Shown piece after piece: positions 1 to 11,817 of a DNA stretch of 64,000 nucleotides. Both the position numbers and the translations under genes were made by a program. The stretch is from Nymphaea colorata (Eukaryota; Streptophyta; Magnoliopsida; Nymphaeales; Nymphaeaceae), in contig NC_045139.1 in the NCBI RefSeq assembly GCF_008831285.2, positions 28,747,206 through 28,811,205 of the forward strand. The letters are read 5' to 3'. Each line of letters opens with the position of its first letter. Position 1 is the first letter of the stretch. The notes beneath the pieces are model-generated. The model worked only from the letters and a program-made list of their open reading frames with translations. It ran no database searches and was not told the DNA's origin.

Positions 1-956
1 CACACACATGTATATATATATAATTATATATATATATGTCAAAGCCTTTTTTTTTTTTCATCTTCCTCTTGGAAACCAAGTGGAGGAAATCGGACAGCAG
101 CAGTACCGCGTTCAGACTGCATACTTTTCTTTCCTGACGCATGTGATAACGTCAGCGACCGTGCGGAGCGGGCGAGTGTTACTTTTGCTGGTTAAGAATT
201 CTTATGGCCGTGTTCCCAATTGGTGGAGCCTGCTCAACTTTAATGAACGGAAGCTTGTTCAATTTTATTAAGCTTCTCTGGATGTTTATGAAAAAAAAAT
301 TGTTGCTTAATTGGCAAAAGCATGGATCCCTTTAGTGGAGCTCCGGACTCTCTTTATGCTTTCAGGCGCATCCTGATTTGGAGGGACAAGTTCCCTCGGC
401 ATTACAAAGCAGTCAACTTAGAATGAACTAAAACAACCATACACATTAAACATGCCATTACATGAGAACAAAAATAATCACAAGTTCAGCAGTTAAGAGA
501 ACTACAACTGTCAAAGTTTTTACAAGACAGCGTCCGCATTTACAAAAAGCGGCCCAATCAGTATATACTTTGTTTGCTTAGGTTTTAACTGCTTTCATTT
601 ACAGAAAGCCGCTCAATTGTTGAGCGCTTCACAAACGCACGCTTACCCACTTGGAAAACATGCCGGAGGACGCCGTTCTTCCACCTGCCGGCAGTCGGAG
701 CTCTCTCCCTCTGCCTGACGGTTTCATGTGAAATATTTTTTTATCTGCCACTCCAGTCCACTCCAATTATGTCTCATCTTACACTTCACCAAATTACATC
801 TTAAAAGTCCGTCCTTTCCAAGGCAGAAGTCCGTTTCACGTTCACACATGACAGACGTCTTTTATCTATCATTCATTGGCTCCAATTATGTCTCACCTTA
901 CACTTCCCCGAGTTACATCTTAAAAGTTTGTTCCTTTTCAAAATCGTAACTAAGCA
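1..956. other. Left spacer with an imperfect direct repeat
   Basis: No gene is recognisable here. The first 40 bases are an AT dinucleotide-rich tract. Two imperfect copies of a roughly 60-base unit starting CTCCAATTATGTCTCA lie at 761-820 and 880-939, offset by 119 bases. Short open frames here lack domain signatures and look like chance. The last five bases before the retrotransposon (957-961, GATGT) belong to its target duplication. Confidence 0.6.
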
Positions 957-961
957 GATGT

Positions 962-1448
962 TGTTAGAGATAAAGTTGTCGATCCAACGTTCTTACCAAT
1001 CTTGCAATGTAAATCAAATGTTGAATTTCAAGCCAAATATAGAAAAAATGCAATTGATGTTAAAAAGGAGATAAAGTTGTTGCAATGTAAATCAAATATT
1101 GAATTTCAAGCCAAATATAGAAGAAATGCAATTGACGCTAAAAAGAGAAAAGCAACAAATGTTCCAACACATGAAGATGCCAAAATCTATTCCAAAGGAA
1201 AAGAAATTCAAATTTGTAATCAAGATCCAAGATTTTTAGATCTTGACAGACCAGCCTGAAATTTCTATTTAGTATTCTTTTCTTTCTCAAGATTCAGTTG
1301 TTGTTGTAAGAGAGTATTCCCTTTTTCAGAATTGTAAGAGAAGGAAAGGTTTCGTGGACGTAGGTCGAGTTTGATCGAACCACGTAATTTTTTGTGTGCT
1401 ATCTCTCTTTCCGTCTCCCTCTTTGTCTTTCTCGTTCTAACTTTGACA
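962..1448 (+). repeat. 5' LTR of the first Copia element
   Basis: The LTR starts TG and ends CA and is about 97 bases longer than its partner. Much of the excess is an internal 78-bp tandem duplication (1002-1079 and 1080-1157, both starting TTGCAATGTAAATCAAAT). A TGGTAT-starting stretch follows at 1449, in the place of a tRNA-iMet primer site, but it is diverged after the first six bases. Confidence 0.9.
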
Positions 1449-1576
1449 TGGTATTGGGTGTAGAGGGAGAAGCCAGCATTTTAGAATTGCCGTAAAATAA
1501 AACGCCGGCAGCATTCCGGACGTGCCGGAGCGCGTTTTTTTTTTTTAGCATTCTTGGAGCATCCGTTGTTGCTACC

Positions 1577-4500
1577 ATGGCAACCATCAATCCTCAATGG
1601 AATGCTATTGCAAGCCTCGTATTTATCAAGTTGGACGAAAACAATTACTTTCTCTGAAAATCGCAACTCCACAGTGCTATGTATAGCCAGGACTTATTGA
1701 GGTATGTTGACGACTCTTCTATTCCTCCACCGAAAAAACTGAATGCTAATTCTATAGAAATTAATCTGGAGTACATCAAATGTAAACGCTCCGACCAGCT
1801 TGCATTAAGCTGGATATTGTCTACTGTTAGTGAGTCTATACTCACTCAAACTATTTCTTATGACACGGCTCGGGAAGCCTGGGTGGCCCTGGCTAACGCC
1901 CATGCATCTCATTCAAATATTCGTATTCCTCAGTTAAAGAGGGATTTGCAAAATGCCAAAAAGAATGACAAAAGTATGTTAGAATATCTCAACCACGTGA
2001 GGTTTTTGGTTGATTCTCTTCGAGCTGTGAATGAAATTGTTTCTGATTCAGATCTGGTTTTATATACTCTCAATGGTCTATCGAGTGAGTATGAAAGTTT
2101 TATTACTACAATCACCATGTCCAAAATACCACCCACCTTTTCTGAGTTACATGATCTCTTACTCAATCAAGAGCGTCGACTTCAATTGCTTGCTCCTAAA
2201 ATCCCTGCCTAAGTTGAGTCTTTAGCCACAACCTTTTTCACTCAACGAGGAGGCTATGGTGGTCGAGGAAACTATGGCAGTCGTGGGGCTAATAGTGGCC
2301 GAAATGGTCGTGGTGGTCGTAGTCGTGGAAGGAACTCTTCCCCTGCTGGACAAAGCACTTCAGGGCAAAAGACTTCTGAAAATCAACAGGTTATATGTCA
2401 ATTTTGTGGGCGTCGAAATCATACTGCACAGACATGTTATGACATACCAAAGGCTTTTATGGCCATGGCCTTGAATGGTGGCCGCGACAATGCTTGGTAC
2501 CATGATAGCGGTGCAACCCATCATGTGACTCATAGCGATGATTCCATGGAAAGCAAAGTCGATTACCAAGGTGGAGAATGTGTTCTTGTAGGCAATGGCG
2601 CTAAGGCTCCGATTTTCATATTGGTAACATATTTCTCAATTCAATTTCTCATTCGGTTAAAGAATGTTATGCATGTGCCAACAATCAGTCAAAATCTTAT
2701 ATCTATCTCTCGTTTTATAAAAGACAACAATTGCTCGGTAGAGTTTGATGCTAATGGGCTTGTTGTTAGAGACTTGCAGACAAGGGCAGCTCTTCACAAA
2801 GGGAAAACTAAGAATGGTCTATACGTATGGGCTGGTGAAGACAACAAGGAATCCAAACGTACTCTTACTGTGCAACATTCTAGAAGTCTTCCAGCCAATC
2901 TTTGGCACCAACGGCTGGGTCACTCTCACTTGAAGACATTGAATTTGCTTAAGAAAAATAATTATGTATCTTTGGATGATAGTAAATTTGATTTCTGCTC
3001 TAATTGTGTTTTGGCTAAAATGCATCGACTGCCATTTGATTTCAGTTTAAGTAATAACACTTCAGTTACTTCATGCGGATCTTTGGAGGTCTGCCCCAAC
3101 GTGTTCTAGAGAAGGCTACAAATATTATCTCTTGATTGTTGATGATTTCTCCTGTTTTAGTTGGATTTTTCCTCTTGTTAGAAAATCTGACACGTTATTA
3201 TGCTTCTAAAATTTCAAGATGTTTGTGGAAAAACAATGGGGAGATAAAAAATTTTCATAGTGATTCTGGTGAGGAGTTTCTAAGCAATAATTTCTCAAAT
3301 TTTCTCACTACAAATGGGATAAAAAGATGGCTTTCTTGCCCCCACATGCCTCAACAAAATGGCATTGTGGAAAGAAAACATCGCCATGTTGTTGAAACAG
3401 GGTTAAGTATGATGATCCACGCCTCTCTCCCTCAATGTTTTTGGGTTGATTCATTTAGGACAGCCATTCACGTCATCAACCGATTGCCTAGTCCAGAACT
3501 TGGAAATAAATCTCCATTTAAAATTGTTTTCAACGCTGCCCCTCAATGTGATTATTTTCGAGTTCTTGGATGTACATGCTATCCTTTTCTTGTGCCATAT
3601 AGAGAGTCTAAACTTTCTCCAAAATCCAAAGCATGTGTCTTTCTTGGATATGGGACATGTCATAAAGGATATATATGTTTAGATCCAATCACTAACATGG
3701 TCTTTATTAGCAGACATGTTGTTTTCAACGAGACAAGTTTCTTATTTCAAGGATCTAGTTCTCCAACCATTGAAGGGGACGTTGGAAAATTGATTTTCAA
3801 TAATCTTAACGTACTTCCAGCTGAGACACAAAAATAAAACAACTCAAAGTAAACCATATCTGATTCAAATCGATCTCAATATGTATTATTACTCAGTCCT
3901 CATTTATGGGAAGAAGATCCAACTCCAAACAATCATTCGTTCAATTCAGTTGATGCAAGTCCTAATCGTGGGGTTCAAGAAAATGTTATTGATCAATCTC
4001 CTCCTTCTCTCACTATTGAAACTTCAAGCAGGACTCATCCCATGATCACGAGGTCTCAAGATGGAACTAGGCGACCCAAGACTTATATGGCTACTACATC
4101 TTTGGAAGAAAGAGAACCAGAAAATCTTGAGGAGGCTTTAAAAGACCCACGATGGATCGATGCCAAGCAAAGTGAAAGGGATGCACTTTACAAAAACAAA
4201 ACGTGGGACCTTGTCACACCAGCTAAGGGAGTTAATCTAGTCGGATGTAAGTGGGTTTTCAAAATCAAACGATGCTCAGATGGGACTATCGCTCGTTATA
4301 AGGCCAGACTTGTGGCCAAATGTTATAGCTAGAGGGAATGAATTGATTATTCTGACACATATAGTCCAGTGATAAAACCCATCACTATACGAGCAGTCCT
4401 GACTATCGTTGTGTCCAAGGGTTGGAGTATTCACCAATTGGATGTCAACAATGCCTTTCTTCATGGGATTCTAAAGGAAGAAGTTTTCATGACTCAACCA

Positions 4501-5640
4501 ACCAGCTTTTGAAAATACAACAAAACCTCACCAAGTGTGTCATCTCAAGAAAGCACTTTATGGCTTAAAGCAAGCGCCCCGGGCCTGGTTTGAAAGACTC
4601 AAAGGATATCTTCTCCAAAATGGGTTCAGGGAGTCATTGGTTGACACCTCACTCTTTGTTAGAAAAATCCAAGATACAATCATCTTTCTACTTATATATG
4701 TAGATATAATTATTGCAGACAATAATCCTCAGGAGATTCAAAGGATTATACACAGATTTGGACAAGCATTCTCCATAAAAGATCTTGGAAAATTACATTT
4801 CTTCCTGGGCATTGAAGTGTCCCTTCAAAAAGACAAAATTGTTCTCTCGTAGGGAAAATATATCAGAGATATTGTGAGGCAAGCAAACATGGAGAATGCA
4901 AAATCTTGTGTCACGCCTGCTGTTCCAAATATTCCTCTATCCAAATTCGACGGGGAAAAATTGGAAAATGAAACTCAGTATCATCAGATTATAGGAGCAC
5001 TTCAGTATGTCACTTTAACACGCCCAGATATTACTTATGCAGTGAATAAAGCTTGTCAGTTCATGCACCAGCTGACTTCAACTCACTGGACTCATGTTAA
5101 AAGAATTTTACGATATCTCAAAGGCACCATACAACATGACTTTGAGATATCAAAATCTAATTCTTTTACTTTATCTGTCTACTTTGATGCCGATTGGGCT
5201 GGGTGCCTGGATGATCGAAGATCCACTAGTGGCTATGTTACAAAAATTGGTCACAATATCATATCTTGGAAATCCACCAAACAACAGACAGTGGCAAAAT
5301 CTAGCACAGAAGCAGAGTACAAGGCCATTGCAGGAGCTCTCTCAGAAGTCATATGGTTAAATAACTTGATGAAAGATCTGAGATTTCAAACTGAACAAAA
5401 ACCAATTTTGTGGTGCGACAACATTGGAGCAACATATTTGGCCGCAAATCCAGTTTTTCATGCACGAACAAAACATATAGAAATTGACTATCATTTCGTC
5501 AGAGAGAAGGTGGCAGACAATACAATTGAGATTAAATATGTTCAATCAGAAAAACAATTAGCTGATATTTTCACTAAGCCGTTACCAGGGCCAAGATTTC
5601 ATTATCTCAAGGAAATGTTAAACGTCCTTGAAATGGAGGT
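1577..5640 (+). pseudogene. Degenerate Copia gag-pol polyprotein
   Basis: The frame opens with an ATG at 1577 and is stopped by TGA at 1655-1657 and TAA at 2210-2212. The same frame then continues through a Gly/Arg-rich stretch, a CX2CX4HX4C zinc knuckle (near 2397-2440), an aspartic protease core DSGAT (near 2507) and a GAG-pre-integrase motif (WHQRLGH). After a frame break near 3109, the integrase follows (HSDSGEEF, QQNGIVERKHR), then RT pieces with stops at 4330-4332 and 4850-4852, and RNase H (DADWAGC, STEAEYKAI, ARTKHIEIDYH). The RT active site reads YVDI at 4697-4708 instead of YVDD. No active product is expected. Confidence 0.92.
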
Positions 5641-5655
5641 TGGATCGAAGGGGCA

Positions 5656-6045
5656 TGTTAGAGATAAGGTTGCCGATCCAACGTCCTTACCAATCTTGCA
5701 AGGTAAATCAAATCTTGAATTTCAAGCCAAATATAGAAGAAATGCAATTGACGCTGAAAAGAGGAAAACAACAAATGCTCCAACACATGAAGATGCCAAA
5801 ATCTATTCCAAAGGGAAAGAAATTCAAATTTTAATCAAGATCCAAGATTTTTAGATCTAAATTTCTATTTAGTATTCTTTCATTTCTCAAGATTTAGTTG
5901 TTGTAAGAGAGTATTTCCTTTTTCAGAATTGTAAGGGAAGGAAAGGTTTTGTGGACGTAGGTCGAGTTTGATCGAACCATGTAATTTCTTGTGTGCTCTC
6001 TCTCTCGCGCTCTCCCTCTTTGTTTCTCTCGTTCTAACTTTGACA
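5656..6045 (+). repeat. 3' LTR of the first Copia element
   Basis: This matches the 5' LTR end to end, apart from lacking its internal tandem duplication and carrying other small indels and substitutions. It is preceded by the purine-rich stretch GATCGAAGGGG (5643-5653), which fits a polypurine tract. The target duplication GATGT follows directly. Confidence 0.9.
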
Positions 6046-6050
6046 GATGT

Positions 6051-6730
6051 CATTCTATCGCTTCAAAACTCTGAATTTATTGACAGTAAGTTCTGTTATA
6101 AGTATTACATACTTGCTCTAATGAACAGCTCTGAAAGTGTGTAATTATGAGTTCCAACCAAGGAAAAGAGATCCTAACTGCTTCAATTGATATTTTGATC
6201 AAAAAGTCTTGCAGACCGCTGCTCGAGTGCATGAACCAAGCTCAAGCTGGTTAGCTCCGCTTGAATTGGGCTCATGAATACACCCTTACTCTTTTATCGG
6301 ACAATCACAAAGAAAGGTAGGTTCAGTTGTTTAGGCCTTTCTCTTAATGTGTCAAGATTGAGTTGAGTTGCTTACATAATTTTATGTTGGGATGGGATAC
6401 ACATAACTTCTTAATTTTATGTCATAATTCAGAGAAGGGTGTTCATCTACACACATAAAACTTATGTTGGGATCGGCTTTCGGTTCGAATTTAAGACGGG
6501 TCCAATTTAGATGCGATGCTAGACCCCACTTGAATCCAAATGATCAGACCCAGATTTGGTCCGAACCGGAGTCCGTCCCAGTGAAGCGCGAATGTGCAAA
6601 CAATGGATCAGACCGGATATTCGACATTGAATTTAGGAACGATTCTGGCGGACACGAATTTCGACCCGCCCCGATTACGAAAAGGAATGCCCTAATCTTG
6701 CGAACACGATGCGAAGCTTTTACATATGTG
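6051..6730. other. Spacer between the Copia element and the KH gene
   Basis: This flanks the retrotransposon and leads into the KH gene promoter. I see no coding region or clear core promoter motif. An open frame at 6464-6859 has no family signature and runs into the presumed 5' UTR. Confidence 0.4.
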
Positions 6731-6739
6731 TTTTGTCTT

Positions 6740-7765
6740 CAGCCGTCACGTTTCCCTCTCTACCATTTTCCTTCTTTTCCGAGCCCTCCGACCCATCGCT
6801 TCTCTGGACGATTTCCGGGGAATCGAGCAGGTATACCGTCTATCTCTCGTATCTTATGAGCGTCTCTCTCAGTCCGTGAGCGATTTCCCTTTCTCTTTAT
6901 CTCTAAATCAGCGTTCTCAGTTTTGCGCGGGGCAGATCTGCACGGTTTTCTGCTTTCCCTTTTCTTTTTGAGGTTTTACGCCACTGTTTTCTCTTTATTT
7001 TTCGATTCTTATTTTTACTACTGTCATTTGCTTGTGTTTGAGTACTCGCTGATGCTTTGTTGCAGTGATCTGAACCTAGAGATCTTAAATCAGTTTGTTT
7101 GAAGGGGTTGTGTTTCTAATGTTGCTTTTTTCTTCTTCCTTTCTGTTTTGAGGGTTTCGAATTCTTTGGATTGCGTCTGATTTCTTTGCACGCTTCATGC
7201 ATGGTTACCGACAATTTGAGATTAGGGATAGACCACGCTGGTGGCTTTAAGGCTCATCATTCTTCGTTTGTAGAAATCCTTCTTGCAGTGATGTAGACAC
7301 TGACAGTTTTTAGGACATCTAAGTTCTTCTTTTTGGCTATCCTTGAAACTTTGAGTAAGCAGTTTGTCAGATTGTTGCGTCAAAATGGGATACATGCTTC
7401 CTTCTGTACTGGGAGAAGGGAATAGTGGTTCCTTGGAAATGGAATACACTATTCTACAAGATGGTAGTCTATAATTCTCAGAGATGGACGCCATGTTCTT
7501 TCTTGAATGTGTCCTTTTGAATCGTTCCGTGCCTAGCTTGAAAGAAGCGCCTCTCTTCTTTGTTTTTTTTGTTTTTTTTTTTTTTGTAAGTGGGTGTCCT
7601 GATTAATTTTTGACTGCCATATTCTGGCTTGATTAAAGCTGCTTCAGATGCATACATCTTTCAACTTCTTCCTTTGTTGGCATTTTTCTTAGTCGTTGTC
7701 CGGAATTGCATTTATGCCAGGTCTTGGTGCCAAGACAGCTTTCTTTTGAGGTTTATTTTGCTTGA
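6740..7765 (+). other. Probable 5' UTR of the KH gene, with an intron
   Basis: A pyrimidine-rich leader around 6740-6829 ends in a donor-like junction, GAGCAG|GTATAC, near 6829. A matching acceptor-like ATGCCAG lies near 7720, just before the leader that carries the start codon at 7766. An intron between them would be T-rich, as the sequence is. The transcription start and these junctions are inferred; transcript data would settle them. Confidence 0.4.
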
Positions 7766-10489
7766 ATGGCCGGTCAGAGATACAACTCTGGTAAGCGATC
7801 TTATCATCAAGTAGATTCGACCATGAATGAAAATGGCCGCGGCAAGAGGAGACATTCAGGGGACGAAAGAGATCAGTATGTCCCTGGACCAGAGGACACT
7901 GTTTACCGTTATTTGTGCCAAGGGAGGAAGATTGGGAGTATTATTGGCAGGGGGGGTGAGATTGTTAAGCAATTGAGGGCTGAAAGTCAGGCAAAAATTC
8001 GTATTGGTGAAACAGTTCCAGGATGCGATGAGCGTATGGTGACCATATTTAGTTCTCGAAATCGGAATAATGAGACTGAAGCTGAGGAAGAGGAGATGAA
8101 CTTTCTTTGTCCTGCACAAGATGCCCTTTTCCGGGTACACGATAGGATTGTTGCTGATGAGACACCTGGAGAGGAAGAGTCTGACCCTGAAAACCGAATC
8201 GTTACAGCTCGCATGCTTGTACCTGCTGATCAAATTGGATGCATTATTGGAAAGGGAGGGCAAATCATTCAGAACATGCGAAGTGAAACAGGCGCTCAGA
8301 TTCGCATCTTGAAGAATGACCAGCTTCCTTCATGTGCGATGAACTCTGATGAACTTCTTCAGGTAACAGTTTATATTTTGTCAGGTGCTTCTTTCGGTGC
8401 TGATCTGCTTCATCAAGTGGACCTTGTTCTTCCAAAATAGGAATATATTTTATTGATTTTTTGGCACAAGCGGCCAGACAGGGAAGAGTCACACATTGGC
8501 ACAACGGCTGATTATCTAGTTTGGGTTAATGTTTATATCATTTTCTATAGCCTCTATCATACACCAACTGTCTAACTGTTTTAATTGTTCGCCTATCAGA
8601 TATCTGGAGACCAATCTGTTGTTAGAAAGGCACTCTATCAGGTTTCATCACGTCTGCATGATAATCCTTCGAGGTCACAGACCATGCTGTTTTCAAGCAC
8701 AAACATGTATCCTGCTGGCGGCCAGTTTATGGGTCCTAACACACCTAACCCGATCATGGGCATTGCTCCTCTTTTAGCTCCTTTTGGTGGGTACAAGGGC
8801 GATGGTGGAGGGGATTGGTCACTTGGATCATCCAATCCCTTCTTTCCTGCTCCAGTTGTTAGGGATGAGAATTCTGCTAGGGAATTTGGTCTCCGTTTGG
8901 TATGCCCCACTGGCTATATTGGTGGTGTTATTGGAAAAGGTGGTGGTATTATTAAGCAGATAAGACAGGAGTCTGGAGCAATTATAAAAGTCGAGAGCTC
9001 TACCGCTGAAGAGGATTGTATAATATCGGTCTCAGCTCGGGAGGTAAAACTCTAAATTTTCTACTCCTTCTTCTCTCTGTCTCCCTCTCTTTCTCTCTCA
9101 CAGTACTTCTCCTTACCCCTTCAGTTCTTTGAGGATCCTGTATCAGCCACTATTGATGCTGCTGTTAGGCTTCAGCCAAGATGTAGTGAGAAGATTGAAC
9201 GAGAATCCGGTGAGCTTTCATATACCACTCGCCTCCTTGTGCCAACTGCCCGCATAGGGTGCTTGATCGGCAAAGGTGGGTCAATCATAACTGAGATGCG
9301 GAGATTGACGAGGGCTAATATTCGTATATTTTCCAAGGAAAATCTCCCAAAGGTTGCTTCTGAAGATGATGAAATGGTGCAGGTTGGTTTCAATTATTGC
9401 TCTCTTGGGGACTGGCAGATAGATACTCTAAGAATGCTTACTCATTATTGGTTTTTTCAACTGCTGCAATAATTAGGCCATTGTTGTTCTGTCTGTCATT
9501 GTGCAGTAATTGTTTTACGTTGGGTTTTGGTGACTTACTTTTTGAATGTTTTTTTTCCCTTTTTTGCAGATAAGTGGGGAGCTTGATGTTGCTCGGAATG
9601 CCCTGGTTCAAGTGGCAATGCGGCTGAAGGCTAATTGTTTCGAAAGGGAAGGTGCACTGCCTTCATTCTCTTCTGCTGTTCCGTATCTTCCAATGGCAGG
9701 GGGTCCTCCTGAACCTATAAAATATGGGGGAATGACAGATGCTAAATCTTATGGAAGGGGATACTCTTATCCTAGTGGAGGTTCTTATGGAGGTCATAGT
9801 GATCTGCCCCGTTCTGAAACTTATGAAAGCTATGCAGGCAGCCAGGTGAAGTTCTGCACTTTCTGGTTTTCCTTGTGAAAGTTGCATTTATTTTCCTTGT
9901 AAACTCACTCAGTTCTCTTTTTCTCTGCTTTTTTCTTTGTGGGTCTTTGGCTTACCCTCTTGGTGGGTTATAGGAATAGTGTATTCAAGGTTGGGCGAGT
10001 GCTTTCTGCTCAAGTGCACTTTTACATTTTTAGGAGGGTTGCTTAGAGGGCATATATTTCACTTTTTAAATATGTTTCTTGTTATCTAAGTGTTATAATT
10101 AGTCACATTTGTTTCTTTTGTTAGGCTGGAAATGTCGGTGGTTATGGATCATATGGCGGATATACATCAGGCCGGTCAGGTAGTTCAGGGTAAGAGACAT
10201 GGTTTGTCTGTTCCCTTCGTTACTGAGTAGTGTATTCTTCAAACATGGTCGTGGATCCCTTTTGCTTGACTTGCCTTTGGTGCCTCCTCTTGAACTGATT
10301 TCGTTCTTTGCTTTCACAGTTGACATTACATCCTCTGAGTTTTGAAGGGCTTCCAGTATAGGCAGATAGTTACAAATGGTTGCATGGTGTTTCCTTTTTT
10401 TTCCTTTTTAATTCATTGAAACTGATTTTAGCTTTTTATTCAGGATTTCTGGTCAAACCCCTGTTTCCCATGGAAAACACGGTTATTAG
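7766..10489 (+). CDS. KH-domain RNA-binding protein with four KH domains (HEN4/RCF3-like family)
   Basis: Exons are 7766-8362, 8600-9043, 9125-9382, 9570-9845, 10125-10189 and 10444-10489. All five introns are GT-AG and the spliced frame is open, giving 561 residues. Four type-I KH domains are visible, with GXXG loops GRGG (61-64), GKGG (162-165), GKGG (311-314) and GKGG (396-399). The N-terminus is basic with a KRRH patch, which fits nuclear location. The C-terminus is a Gly/Tyr/Ser-rich tail ending in HGKHGY. Plant members bind single-stranded RNA and act in pre-mRNA processing; many have a fifth KH domain, which I do not see here. Which Arabidopsis member is the ortholog cannot be decided, so no symbol is given. 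Confidence 0.93.
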
Positions 10490-11110
10490 GGATCCATGCT
10501 GATTAGGGCTTTGCAGGTAGATCATCGTGTCCTCCATCCATCTTGCATGACTTCTCTGGTTACATTGACTTGTGTGTTATCCAAAATCATCATATTTGAC
10601 TAGCTTGCTTATCTTAGACCAGCCAGACCTGCCGATATGTAGATTATCTAATACTCCTGTTTTTGTTGACCGTGTTGCCTTTCCCTCTTCCTATACACAC
10701 AGCTGAGATACATGAAGCCCGGAGCCAGACCTACTGTTTTTGTCGACGAAGCCTCCAGCCTAAAACTGAAGACCAGATGCGCAGTGTTGGTGAAACTTAT
10801 GGCCCACCCTTCCCGTCTCACCAAGCTTTACAGTCTTCAGTTCCAAAGTGAAGACCTACTTGTAACTGAGCGAGCTATAATATCTGAAAGCAGATCGTAG
10901 GGAACTTTTTCAATTTCTGAGGCGTGTAATTTGCTTTCCTATCGCAGCTTTAGCCTTGCTACCGTTGTGGCGATTGTTGAATAACTTAGATTAGACTTAA
11001 CTGAGCTTTTCTTGTGCTGTGCCGTACTGTTAGAAACATCGACCTTTTGTTTAGCCTTATCTGGCCCTGGCCGACGTTTTTTGCCTAAAGAAAAAGTTCC
11101 TACATACTTT
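10490..11110 (+). other. Probable 3' UTR of the KH gene
   Basis: This stretch follows the KH stop codon and contains no credible coding frame. A 62-codon frame near 10712-10900 lacks any domain. Acceptor-like CACACAG at about 10702 suggests that the 3' UTR may itself be spliced. T-rich and AT-rich sequence around 11050-11110 would suit polyadenylation, but the end is not determined. Confidence 0.35.
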
Positions 11111-11780
11111 TTTACCTAATGCTTGATTTTTCAGTTTTGCTTATTTACTTTCCCATTCCGCTGTTCACTTTGTTTCTCTCAATGATGTTGATTTTTGAAG
11201 CTTAACTTTAGCTTCTTGAGAAATTTAAGGGAAAGACAAAAAAAGAAACCATTAGGGGCACGGAGACTGCCCTCCTGGTTTATTATTTACATCGCTTCCA
11301 GCGATGGTCGTTGATCATGTTTTTTAGGGGTTTCTGTTTTAACATGTGAGACGGTCTTATCTTTTGGTTCTTTTGGAGGAGGATGGCCTGGGAAAGCTTG
11401 TAGGTTTGAGAATTGAGAGCAGCAAGGTTAGAATTTTTGTAGCTAACCACAAGTGCAGGGCTTGGATGTCAAGGAATTGCGGTCACATGATGCGGCAGGT
11501 AAATCACGATGTCTACCAGGTGAAGGCTATGAAGTGGGTCATTTGCTGGAACTTTTGTTAGGGAAGCTGCGGTGAGGGAATCCATGTTCTGCGTGGGGTT
11601 TGCTACTTGAGCATCAGTGCGTCAAGAATCTCCCGGCAGGTGGTCTGCTAAGCTGTTGTATCCGCATCACTTGTGAAGCTTTCAAAATCCATGATGACCA
11701 GTGTTGTTAGGTATACTTTGTGTTTTTTGCCCGTTTTGCACCTCTTATTCTGACCCTGGTGTGCGGTCTCCCTTGTGTAC

Positions 11781-11783
<3 letters not shown>

Positions 11784-11815
<32 letters not shown>
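11784..11815. repeat. (AG)16 microsatellite
   Basis: This is an uninterrupted AG dinucleotide run of about 32 bases. It produces artefactual Arg/Glu and Ser/Leu repeat frames on both strands. Confidence 0.95.

Positions 11816-11817
<2 letters not shown>

Larger units (their letters stand above)
962..6045 (+). mobile_element. Complete but decayed Ty1/Copia LTR retrotransposon (RE1-like)
   Basis: Two direct LTRs starting TGTTAGAGAT and ending TTTGACA bound an internal region. Its order is gag, zinc knuckle, protease, integrase, reverse transcriptase, RNase H, which is the Copia order (integrase before RT). The element is flanked by a perfect 5-bp duplication, GATGT, at 957-961 and 6046-6050, so the boundaries are exact. 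The polyprotein is broken by many stops and frameshifts, and the LTRs differ clearly from each other, so this is an old, immobile copy. RE1/Ale-type assignment is inferred from size and motif wording; superfamily Copia is secure. Confidence 0.95.

Noticed and set aside
6480..6495. GGTTCGAATT, resembling a tRNA B box
   Set aside because: No A box, no acceptor stem pairing and no cloverleaf around it.
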